Assembly: GCF_012999535.1 (NCBI RefSeq)
Contig: NZ_JABBWV010000001.1
Coordinates: 620,001-684,000 of the forward strand
Source of the DNA: Microbispora sp. H11081
GTDB lineage: Bacteria > Actinomycetota > Actinomycetes > Streptosporangiales > Streptosporangiaceae
Reading direction: 5' to 3'
Length of the DNA: 64,000 nucleotides
The notes beneath the pieces are model-generated. The model worked only from the letters and a program-made list of their open reading frames with translations, did not search any database and was not told where the DNA came from. Position 1 is the stretch's first letter. Each line of letters opens with the position of its first letter. Positions 57,486 to 64,000 of this stretch are shown piece by piece. The translations under genes and the position numbers were made by a program.

Positions 57486-58130
57486 GTGACCGACACGTCC
57501 CGGTCCGCTGGAGATCGGGCCCATGAGGCAGTCGCGACCAGCGGGCACAGGACACACGGCGGTGACTCCTTGCCCCGCCCGCGCCTGACGGTCCTTTCCG
57601 GTCCGTCGGGTGTGGGCAAGTCCACGGTCGTCGCCGAGCTCCGGCGGTCCCACCCAGAGGTGTGGCTGTCGGTCTCGGTGACAACCAGGAAGCCCCGTCC
57701 GGGGGAGCGGCACGGAGTGGAGTACTACTTCGCCGACGACGACGAGTTCGACAAGCTCGTCGCCTCCGGAGAGCTCCTGGAGTGGGCGGAGTTCGCCGGC
57801 AACCGGTACGGCACGCCGAGGCAGCCCGTGCTGGAGAGGCTGGCGGCAGGGGTCCCCACCCTGCTGGAGATCGACCTCCAGGGCGCCAGGCAGGTGCGCA
57901 CGACGATGCCCGAGGCACTGCTCGTGTTCCTGGCCCCGCCGAGCTGGGAGGAGCTGGAGCGGCGGCTGCGCGGCCGCGGCACCGAGCCCTCCGACGTGAT
58001 CGCCCGCCGGCTGGACGCGGGCAGGATCGAGATGGCGGCGGAGAAGGAGTTCGACCTCACGATCGTCAACACGTCCGTCAAGGATGTGTGCCATCGGCTG
58101 ATAGCCTTGATGGGAAACTCACCTAGCTAG
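57486..58130 (+). CDS. gmk: Guanylate kinase
   Basis: Phosphorylates GMP to GDP. The 214-residue protein has the P-loop [10 protein letters not shown] near residue 39, the GMP-binding [47 protein letters not shown], and a lid with [13 protein letters not shown] 57486 follows the mihF stop by 46 bases; the N-terminal 30 residues before the P-loop strand (LTVLSG) are longer than in E. coli and unconserved, so a later start near 57570 is possible. rpoZ follows after 12 bases. The gmk-rpoZ-coaBC order is widely conserved. Confidence 0.95.
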   Translation: MTDTSRSAGDRAHEAVATSGHRTHGGDSLPRPRLTVLSGPSGVGKSTVVAELRRSHPEVWLSVSVTTRKPRPGERHGVEYYFADDDEFDKLVASGELLEWAEFAGNRYGTPRQPVLERLAAGVPTLLEIDLQGARQVRTTMPEALLVFLAPPSWEELERRLRGRGTEPSDVIARRLDAGRIEMAAEKEFDLTIVNTSVKDVCHRLIALMGNSPS

Positions 58131-58142
58131 GGGATCACTGAC

Positions 58143-58406
58143 GTGGCAAGCAGCTCCGCCTACGCGGAAGGCATCACCAACCCGCCGATCGACGCGCTTC
58201 TCGACATCGTCGACAGCAAGTACAGCCTTGTGATCATGGGTGCGAAGCGGGCGCGCCAGATCAACGCTTACTACTCCCAGCTCGGCGAGGGCCTGCTGGA
58301 GTACGTGGGACCCCTCGTGGAGACCCACGCCCAGGAGAAGCCGCTGTCCATCGCCCTGCGCGAGGTCTCCGAGGGCCTGCTCACCTCCGAGCCCATCGAG
58401 GGCTGA
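58143..58406 (+). CDS. rpoZ: RNA polymerase omega subunit
   Basis: An 87-residue accessory subunit that helps assemble RNA polymerase and stabilises beta-prime. It shows the family's [31 protein letters not shown], including the conserved Lys-Arg-Ala-Arg-Gln-Ile-Asn block, and ends EISEGLL-like ([16 protein letters not shown]). GTG 58143 starts it, 12 bases after gmk. The position between gmk and coaBC is standard in actinomycetes, and length matches the family. Confidence 0.96.
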   Translation: MASSSAYAEGITNPPIDALLDIVDSKYSLVIMGAKRARQINAYYSQLGEGLLEYVGPLVETHAQEKPLSIALREVSEGLLTSEPIEG

Positions 58407-58422
58407 GCGTCCCCACGGGCCG

Positions 58423-59691
58423 ATGACCTCCGTAGTACTGGGCGTGAGCGCCGGCATCGCGGTCTACAAGTCCTGCGAGCTGCTGCGCCTTTTCACCGAG
58501 TCGGGACACGACGTGCGTGTCGTGCCGACCAGGGACGCCCTGCGGTTCGTCGGCGAGCCGACCTGGGCCGCGCTGTCCGGCAATCCGGTGACCACCGAGG
58601 TGTGGGAGTCGGTGCACGAGGTGCCGCACGTGCGCATCGGGCAGTCGGCCGACCTGGTGATCGTGGCCCCTGCGACGGCGGACGTGCTGGCCAGGGCCGC
58701 GCACGGCATGGCCGACGACCTGCTTACCAACACTCTGCTCACCGCGCGCTGCCCGGTGGTGTTCGCGCCCGCGATGCACACGGAGATGTGGGAGAACCCG
58801 GCCACGCGGGCCAACGTGGCGACCCTGCGCGAGCGCGGCGCGATCGTGATCGAGCCCGCCGTAGGCAGGCTCACCGGCGCCGACACCGGCCGGGGGCGGC
58901 TGCCCGACCCCGCCGAGATCTTCGAGGTGTGCCGCCGCGTGCTGGCGGGCGGGCGTGACGACCTGGCCGGGCGGCACGTCGTGATCTCGGCAGGCGGCAC
59001 CCGCGAGGCGATCGACCCCGTGCGCTTCATCGGCAACCGGTCCTCCGGCCTGCAGGGGTACGCGCTCGCCCGCACCGCCGTCGCGCGGGGCGCGGAGGTG
59101 ACGCTCGTGGCGGCCAACGTGACGCTGCCCGATCCCGCGGGCGCGAAGGTCGTCCGGGTGGAGTCGGCGCGGCAGTTGCGCGACGCGGTCCTCCTGGCGG
59201 CGGAGCACGCCGACGCTGTCGTGATGGCCGCCGCGGTCGCGGACTTCCGGCCCGTACGGCAGAGCGACTCAAAGATCAAGAAGTCGTCCGCCGAGCCCGA
59301 TCCCATCCATTTGACGAAAAATCCGGACATCCTGGCCGAGCTGGGTGAGATCCGCCGGGCCAGGCGGGAGGCGTACGCCGCGGGGGACGGACGGCACGGC
59401 ACCCCGGTGGGCCGCGACGCCCCGGGGGAGGCCGCGCCCGGCGGGCCCCGGGTGATCGTGGGTTTCGCGGCCGAGACCGACGACGTCCTGGCCAACGGCC
59501 AGGCCAAGCTGCGGCGCAAGGGCTGCGACCTGCTCGTGGTGAACCAGGTCGGGGAGAACCTGGCGTTCGGCACTCCGGACAACGCGGCCGTCGTCCTCAC
59601 GGCGGAGGGCGGCTCCGTGGAGATTCCGAGGGGTCCCAAAGAGGATCTCGCCGACGTAGTGTGGGACTTGGTGGCGCAGCGTCTCGCCTGA
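58423..59691 (+). CDS. coaBC: CoaBC, phosphopantothenoylcysteine synthetase/decarboxylase
   Basis: A bifunctional enzyme of coenzyme A synthesis. The N-terminal CoaC flavoprotein domain (about 1-185) has GVSAGIAVYKSCEL, APATADVLARAAHG, and PAMHTEMWENPA near residue 120. The C-terminal CoaB domain adds Cys to phosphopantothenate using CTP and shows ISAGGTREAIDPVRFIGNRSSG, AAAVADFRP, KIKK and GFAAETDD. The 422 residues are complete. ATG 58423 begins 16 bases after rpoZ. A variable Gly/Pro/Arg-rich loop lies between about 318 and 340. The gene is in the mihF-gmk-rpoZ-coaBC-metK-priA series. Confidence 0.96.
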   Translation: MTSVVLGVSAGIAVYKSCELLRLFTESGHDVRVVPTRDALRFVGEPTWAALSGNPVTTEVWESVHEVPHVRIGQSADLVIVAPATADVLARAAHGMADDLLTNTLLTARCPVVFAPAMHTEMWENPATRANVATLRERGAIVIEPAVGRLTGADTGRGRLPDPAEIFEVCRRVLAGGRDDLAGRHVVISAGGTREAIDPVRFIGNRSSGLQGYALARTAVARGAEVTLVAANVTLPDPAGAKVVRVESARQLRDAVLLAAEHADAVVMAAAVADFRPVRQSDSKIKKSSAEPDPIHLTKNPDILAELGEIRRARREAYAAGDGRHGTPVGRDAPGEAAPGGPRVIVGFAAETDDVLANGQAKLRRKGCDLLVVNQVGENLAFGTPDNAAVVLTAEGGSVEIPRGPKEDLADVVWDLVAQRLA

Positions 59692-59760
59692 CCTTCGCGT
59701 GGTGCCGGCGCGGGCGCCCGCTCCGCCCCCCGCAGGTAGTGCATCGAGGGAGCGATCGCC

Positions 59761-60129
59761 ATGCCGGTGTCCGCCACGATCAGGGAGCGCTGCCGGGCGT
59801 TGCTCGGCCCCGGCGAGGACATTCGCTACGTCTTTCCCGCCGTGGCCCTGCCACCCCCCGCCACGCTCGGGTTCCTCGTCGTGGTGACGGACCGCTCGAT
59901 CACCCTGCTGTCCACCAAGATGTTCAGCAGGGACGAGCCGTCAGGGGTGTGGGCCCGTTACCCACGCCGCACCCGTCTCGGGCCGATCGAGTTCGGGACG
60001 GGCCCCCGCATCGAGATGGGCGGGATGATCCTGGAGGTCGACGACGAGTACGCGGCCGTGGTCGCGGCGGCGGACGCGGAGGCCTTCTCACCCGGTGACC
60101 TGCCCAGAGATCCCTTACCCGACCTCTGA
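59761..60129 (+). CDS. Conserved-looking hypothetical protein
   Basis: A 122-residue protein I cannot assign. It begins MPVSATIRERCRALLGPGED, followed by a beta-rich core (IRYVFPAVALPP, then FLVVVTDRSITLLSTKMFSRDEPSGVWARYPR) and an acidic end (EVDDEYAAVVAAADAEAF). The alternation of short strands with a T-D-R-S-I-x-L-L pattern is reminiscent of bacterial PH-like domains, which is only a guess. Third-position GC is high, so it is very probably a real gene. ATG 59761 is 69 bases after coaBC and it ends 186 bases before metK. It has no signal or membrane segment. Confidence 0.7.
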   Translation: MPVSATIRERCRALLGPGEDIRYVFPAVALPPPATLGFLVVVTDRSITLLSTKMFSRDEPSGVWARYPRRTRLGPIEFGTGPRIEMGGMILEVDDEYAAVVAAADAEAFSPGDLPRDPLPDL

Positions 60130-60221
60130 GACGTCGTCCGGGGGACCGGCGGGCCTTCTTGTGGACTGCTGACCTGCCGACCGTAACCCGGAGGGCTTCA
60201 CCGCTCCGCAGTGCCTGGGGC

Positions 60222-60279
60222 TAGACTCGCGTGAGCATCGAGTGACCGCGGTGGGGCTGGGCTCTGCCGCCGGTCGCTC
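60222..60279 (+). promoter_or_regulatory. Promoter and leader hairpin of metK
   Basis: TAGACT at 60222-60227, with TTCACC 19 bases upstream, is a possible promoter whose start would fall near 60234. The leader then folds into a long hairpin (60240-60279): GAGTGACCG with CGGTCGCTC outside and CGGTGGGG with CTCTGCCG inside, including several G-U pairs. It does not match SAM riboswitch classes I recognise; its function is open. Confidence 0.4.
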
Positions 60280-60315
60280 ATGGACGTCAGCAGCCGCTGC
60301 ATGAGGAGCCCTGAG

Positions 60316-61503
60316 TTGTCCCGTCGCCTGTTCACCTCCGAGTCGGTCACCGAGGGCCACCCGGACAAGATCGCCGACCAGATCAGTGACGCGATTCTCG
60401 ACGCCATGCTCAAGGACGACCCGAAGAGCCGGGTCGCCGTCGAGACGCTGATCACCACTGGCCAGGTCCACGTCGCCGGCGAGGTGACGACGGAGACCTA
60501 CGTCGACATCCCCGCCCTGATCCGCGAGAAGATCCTCGAGATCGGGTACGACGCCTCCCACAAGGGCTTCGACGGCGCCTCCTGTGGCGTGTCGGTGTCC
60601 ATCGGCGCGCAGTCCCCGGACATCGCGCAGGGCGTCGACGACGCCTACGAGCACCGTGAGGGCGAGGGCGCCGACGACTTCGACCGCCAGGGCGCGGGCG
60701 ACCAGGGCCTGATGTTCGGCTACGCCTGCCGCGAGACCCCCGAGCTGATGCCGCTGCCGATCACCCTCGCGCACCGGATGGCCCGGCGCCTGTCGGAGGT
60801 CCGCAAGAACGGCACGGTTCCCTACCTGCGCCCGGACGGCAAGACCCAGGTCACGATCGAGTACGACGGCGACCGCCCGGCCCGCCTCGACACCGTGGTC
60901 GTCTCCACCCAGCACGCCCCGGAGATCGACCTGCGGGAGATGCTGACCCCGGACATCCGCGAGCACGTGGTCGAGCCGATCCTGGCCGACCTGGAGATCG
61001 AGACCGAGGGCTACCGCCTGCTGGTCAACCCGACCGGCCGTTTCGAGATCGGCGGCCCCATGGGCGACGCCGGGCTCACCGGTCGTAAGATCATCATCGA
61101 CACGTACGGCGGCATGGCCCGCCACGGCGGCGGCGCGTTCTCCGGCAAGGACCCGTCCAAGGTCGACCGCTCTGCCGCCTACGCCATGCGCTGGGTCGCC
61201 AAGAACGTCGTCGCGGCCGGTCTGGCCGACCGCTGCGAGGTCCAGGTCGCCTACGCCATCGGCAAGGCCCAGCCCGTCGGCCTGTTCGTCGAGACGTTCG
61301 GCACCGAGAAGGCGCCGGTCAACGTGATCCAGGACGCGGTGCTCGAGGTCTTCGACCTGCGGCCCGCCGCGATCATCCGCGACCTCGACCTGCTGCGCCC
61401 GATCTACTCCGAGACCGCCGCCTACGGCCACTTCGGCCGTGAGGGCTTCTCCTGGGAGTCCACCGACCGGGCCGACGCCCTGCGCACGGCCGCCGGTCTG
61501 TGA
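60316..61503 (+). CDS. metK: S-adenosylmethionine synthetase
   Basis: Makes SAM from methionine and ATP. The 395-residue protein begins [21 protein letters not shown], with the ATP-binding GHPDK motif, and contains [22 protein letters not shown], the P-loop-like [19 protein letters not shown], and [13 protein letters not shown] near the end. TTG 60316 is chosen because GAGGAG lies eight bases upstream; ATG 60301 would place that sequence inside the gene and add five unconserved residues. It is followed by priA, again the usual actinobacterial order. A long hairpin lies in its leader. Confidence 0.96.
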   Translation: MSRRLFTSESVTEGHPDKIADQISDAILDAMLKDDPKSRVAVETLITTGQVHVAGEVTTETYVDIPALIREKILEIGYDASHKGFDGASCGVSVSIGAQSPDIAQGVDDAYEHREGEGADDFDRQGAGDQGLMFGYACRETPELMPLPITLAHRMARRLSEVRKNGTVPYLRPDGKTQVTIEYDGDRPARLDTVVVSTQHAPEIDLREMLTPDIREHVVEPILADLEIETEGYRLLVNPTGRFEIGGPMGDAGLTGRKIIIDTYGGMARHGGGAFSGKDPSKVDRSAAYAMRWVAKNVVAAGLADRCEVQVAYAIGKAQPVGLFVETFGTEKAPVNVIQDAVLEVFDLRPAAIIRDLDLLRPIYSETAAYGHFGREGFSWESTDRADALRTAAGL

Positions 61504-61656
61504 TCCGCTCCTGACGAGCACGGCGACCATCGTCGCCACCGCGGCGCCCGCCCCGACGGCGGGCGCCGCTGTCGTGCGCGCCGCCGCCCGGCCGGCCTGT
61601 CCACAGCCGCGGGCGTCCCTGGGATCGCGGTGCGCCGGGTCTGGTAGGACGTAGGA

Positions 61657-63945
61657 GTGACCGAGCCGACCCGAGTCCCGCACCCGCAGGAGGCGCTCCT
61701 CCCGGTGCCCTCCGGCGCCCCTGAGCGGGCGAGCGCCGAGCGGCAGCGCGCGGGCAGGGTCGCGGGCAAGGCGCCGGTGAGGGGCGCGGCCAAGGGCGCG
61801 CGTGAGCCGGCGCGGGAGTCGCCCGTCGCCCGGGTCGTGGTGGACACGCCGCTGCCGCACCTCGATCGGCCTTTCGACTACCTCGTGCCCTCCTCCATGG
61901 ACGCCGACGCGGTGCCCGGCTGCCGGGTGCGGGTCCGCTTCGCCGGTCAGCTCGCCGACGGCTATCTCCTCGAACGGCTCGCTGAGAGCGAGCACGGCGG
62001 CAGGTTGTCCTTCCTGGAGCGGGTGATCTCCCCGGAGCCCGTCCTCACCCCCGACATCGCCAGGCTGGCCCGAGCCGTGGCCGACCGGTACGCCGGGACC
62101 ATGACGGACGTCTTGCGGCTGGCCGTTCCGCCGCGTCACGCGCGGGTCGAGTCCGAGGCGAGGGCACCCGCCCGCCGTGCGGCGTCCGACGGCGGGGAGA
62201 CCCCCGCACCGGCCGGGCAGCGCGCACCCGGGACAGTCGGCACGGGCACGGAGCCCGGAGGCGCGGCGGGAGAGACGGGCGCGGGGCGGACGGCGGAGGC
62301 GTACGGCGACGCCTGGCGGGCCTACCCGGCGGGCGCGTCCTTCCTGGAGGCGCTGGCCGAGGGCAGGGCGCCGCGCGCCGTCTGGACGGCTCTGCCGGGC
62401 ACGGACGACGGCGGGCCGACGTGGCCTGGGGCCGTCGCGGACGCCGCGCGCGCGACCCTGGACGGCGGCAGGGGCGTCGTCGTGGTGGTGCCCGACGGCA
62501 AGGACGTGGCGCTGGTGACCGCGGCCCTGGGCGAGACGCCGCACGTGGCGATCACCGCGGACCTCGGGCCCGCGGAGCGCTACCGGCGCTGGCTCAAGGC
62601 GCTGCGCGGCGAGATCGGGATCGTGGTGGGCAACCGCCCCGCGGCCTACGCGCCGGTGGCCCGGCTGGGGCTGGCGGTCGTCTGGGACGACGGCGACGAC
62701 CTGCACGCCGAGCGGCACGCGCCCTACGCGCACACCAGGGAGGTGCTCGGACTGCGCGCCCACCAGGCGGGGGCGGGCCTGCTGGTCGGCGGCTACGCGC
62801 GTACGGCCGAGGCGGCGGCGCTCGTCGAGACGGGCTGGGCCGCCCCGCTCGTCCCGGACCGGGCGGTGGTCAGGGCCAGGGCGCCCAGGGTGCGTCCGGC
62901 GGGCGACGACGCGGAGCTGGCCCGTGACCAGGCGGCGAGGGCCGCGCGCCTGCCCAGCGTCGCCTGGCGGGCGCTGCGGGACGGTCTGGAGCACGGGCCG
63001 GTGCTCGTACAGGTGCCGCGCAGGGGTTACCTGCCCGCGCTGGCATGCCGGCACTGCCGGGCCCCCGCGCGCTGCTCCGGGCTGCCGGCGGCGCCTCCCG
63101 CCGCGGCGCTCCCAGCGACGCTCCCTGGGGCGGGACCCGCGGCGGGGTCGGCGTTCGCGGAGCACCCGGCCATGGGGCCTGTGTGCTCCGGCCCGCTCGC
63201 GCTGCGCGGCGGTCACGCGGTGCCCTACTGCCGCTGGTGCGGCCGGATCGCGGGCGACTGGCGCTGCCCGTCCTGCGGCGGGTCAGGCGTGCGGGCCGTC
63301 ATCGTCGGCGCGCGGCGCACCGCGGAGGAGCTGGGCCGGGCCTTCCCCTCTGTCGCCGTGCGCACCAGCGGGCGCGACGGCGTGCTCGCGACGGTCGGCG
63401 GCGCCCCCGCGCTGGTCGTGGCGACGCCCGGGGCCGAGCCCGTGCCGGACGGCGGCTACGCGGCCGCGGTGCTGCTCGACGGCTGGGCGCTGCTTGGCCG
63501 CCCCGACCTGCGGGCGGCCGAGGAGGCGCTGCGGCGCTGGGCCAACGCCGCCGCCCTGCTGCGGCCGGCGGGGGAGCTGGTCGTCCTGGCCGACGCCGCG
63601 GTGCCCGCCGTACAGGCCCTTCTGCGCTGGGACCCGGTCACCTTCTCGGAACGCGAGCTCGACGAGCGGACCGAGCTGGGCTTCCCGCCCGCCGTGCGGA
63701 TGGCGACCCTGACGGGGCCGGCCGCGGCCATCAGGGAGACGCTCGCGGAGGCCGTCCTGCCCGTGGGAGCGCAGGTGCTCGGGCCGGTGCCGGTGGAGGG
63801 CGGGCCCGATCGGGCCATGGTCCGGGTGCCGCGCCACCTCGGTTCCGCGCTGGCCCGCGCGCTCAAGGGCGCGTCCGGTGTGCGCTCCGCGCGCAAGGCG
63901 GCTGACGTGGTACGTGTGAACATCGATCCTCTCGATCTCATCTGA
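61657..63945 (+). CDS. priA: PriA-like primosomal protein without ATPase motifs
   Basis: A 762-residue protein of the actinobacterial PriA group, assumed to act in replication restart. The N-terminal DNA-binding domain is clear (VARVVVDTPLPHLDRPFDYLVP, then GCRVRVRFAGQLADGYLLER). In the place where helicases have the Walker A motif there is only VVVVVPDGKDVALV, and no DEAH box is found, so it should not hydrolyse ATP. Eight cysteines remain in zinc-binding spacing (ACRHCRAPARC, PVC, PYCRWC, RCPSC). A long Ala/Gly/Pro-rich insertion follows the DNA-binding domain. GTG 61657 is the start. This degenerate form is normal for the phylum. Confidence 0.9.
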   Translation: MTEPTRVPHPQEALLPVPSGAPERASAERQRAGRVAGKAPVRGAAKGAREPARESPVARVVVDTPLPHLDRPFDYLVPSSMDADAVPGCRVRVRFAGQLADGYLLERLAESEHGGRLSFLERVISPEPVLTPDIARLARAVADRYAGTMTDVLRLAVPPRHARVESEARAPARRAASDGGETPAPAGQRAPGTVGTGTEPGGAAGETGAGRTAEAYGDAWRAYPAGASFLEALAEGRAPRAVWTALPGTDDGGPTWPGAVADAARATLDGGRGVVVVVPDGKDVALVTAALGETPHVAITADLGPAERYRRWLKALRGEIGIVVGNRPAAYAPVARLGLAVVWDDGDDLHAERHAPYAHTREVLGLRAHQAGAGLLVGGYARTAEAAALVETGWAAPLVPDRAVVRARAPRVRPAGDDAELARDQAARAARLPSVAWRALRDGLEHGPVLVQVPRRGYLPALACRHCRAPARCSGLPAAPPAAALPATLPGAGPAAGSAFAEHPAMGPVCSGPLALRGGHAVPYCRWCGRIAGDWRCPSCGGSGVRAVIVGARRTAEELGRAFPSVAVRTSGRDGVLATVGGAPALVVATPGAEPVPDGGYAAAVLLDGWALLGRPDLRAAEEALRRWANAAALLRPAGELVVLADAAVPAVQALLRWDPVTFSERELDERTELGFPPAVRMATLTGPAAAIRETLAEAVLPVGAQVLGPVPVEGGPDRAMVRVPRHLGSALARALKGASGVRSARKAADVVRVNIDPLDLI

Positions 63946-64000
63946 CCGATTCGCCTCGCACAAAGCGAGCCGTTAGCGTGCCTGTGTGTCGATCGAATGG

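Noticed and set aside
60130-60315. SAM riboswitch upstream of metK
   Set aside because: The conserved cores of SAM-I, SAM-II and SAM-IV elements were looked for and not found; only a simple long hairpin is present.
60115-63216. Minus-strand frame of about 1,030 codons opposite metK and priA
   Set aside because: Antisense artefact; metK and priA on the plus strand are unambiguous.
63986-64000. GTG near the end of the window as the start of another gene
   Set aside because: Only five codons are available, which is too little to support a gene call.

Overview
The window is about 64 kb of chromosomal DNA with very high GC content. Codons end mostly in G or C, GTG/TTG starts and 4-bp ATGA/GTGA overlaps are frequent, and several genes have a -10 box so close to the start that leaderless mRNAs are likely. 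Gene content (BldD with its c-di-GMP motif, actinobacterial mIHF, MacS/MacR-type two-component genes, an SAV_6107-type HEPN protein, a PASTA kinase with an Rv2175c-like protein) points to a filamentous actinomycete, most likely in or near the Streptosporangiales; the genus cannot be fixed from the sequence. I see no insertion sequence, prophage, CRISPR array, rRNA or tRNA.

Layout. (1) 1-9.2 kb: PlsC acyltransferase, a DHA2 drug exporter, homocysteine methyltransferase, a MerR regulator plus VIT/VWA protein operon with a tandem operator, and a PhoX/DUF839-like protein. (2) 9.2-20.5 kb: MarR-GNAT fusion, a PPi-type phosphofructokinase with a DasR-like palindrome at its promoter, a MacS/MacR-like two-component pair, ThiI, DAHP synthase preceded by an aromatic-amino-acid leader peptide and terminator, a sulfite-oxidase-like protein, and a LytS-like kinase and LytTR regulator separated by an oppositely oriented orphan histidine kinase. 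(3) 20.6-23.4 kb: TetR repressor divergent from a DrrAB-type ABC exporter, with a perfect operator between them. (4) 23.4-32.4 kb: endonuclease IV, then a nine-gene purine degradation cluster from urate to allantoate, ureidoglycolate and glycerate; its xanthine dehydrogenase has FAD and FeS subunits but no molybdenum subunit, and a 64-bp element occurs twice in inverted orientation inside the cluster. (5) 32.4-42.5 kb: PASTA Ser/Thr kinase, thiOSG under a TPP riboswitch, FAD oxidoreductase, Rv2175c-like protein, thiE, polyprenyl synthase, metF, a GNAT protein and a YbaK-type deacylase. (6) 42.6-46.5 kb: L,D-transpeptidase, HEPN protein behind a consensus promoter with LexA-like boxes, arginine deiminase and bldD. 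(7) 46.9-64 kb: pyrR-pyrB-pyrC-carA-carB-pyrK-pyrD-pyrF, then mihF-gmk-rpoZ-coaBC-hypothetical-metK-priA, all on the plus strand.

How it fits together: the right end is a housekeeping block for de novo UMP synthesis (PyrR RNA element at its head; pyrE is absent) followed by nucleotide, CoA and SAM genes. Kinase, Rv2175c-like protein, prenyl synthase and metF have counterparts close together in Mycobacterium tuberculosis (Rv2172c-Rv2176 as I recall). The purine cluster is the main accessory region. The observations most worth following are the DAHP synthase attenuator, the missing xanthine dehydrogenase subunit at a repeat junction, the MerR/VIT-VWA operon with its double operator, and the SOS-like promoter of the HEPN gene. 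Functions are inferred from motifs and remembered families; no database search was run.
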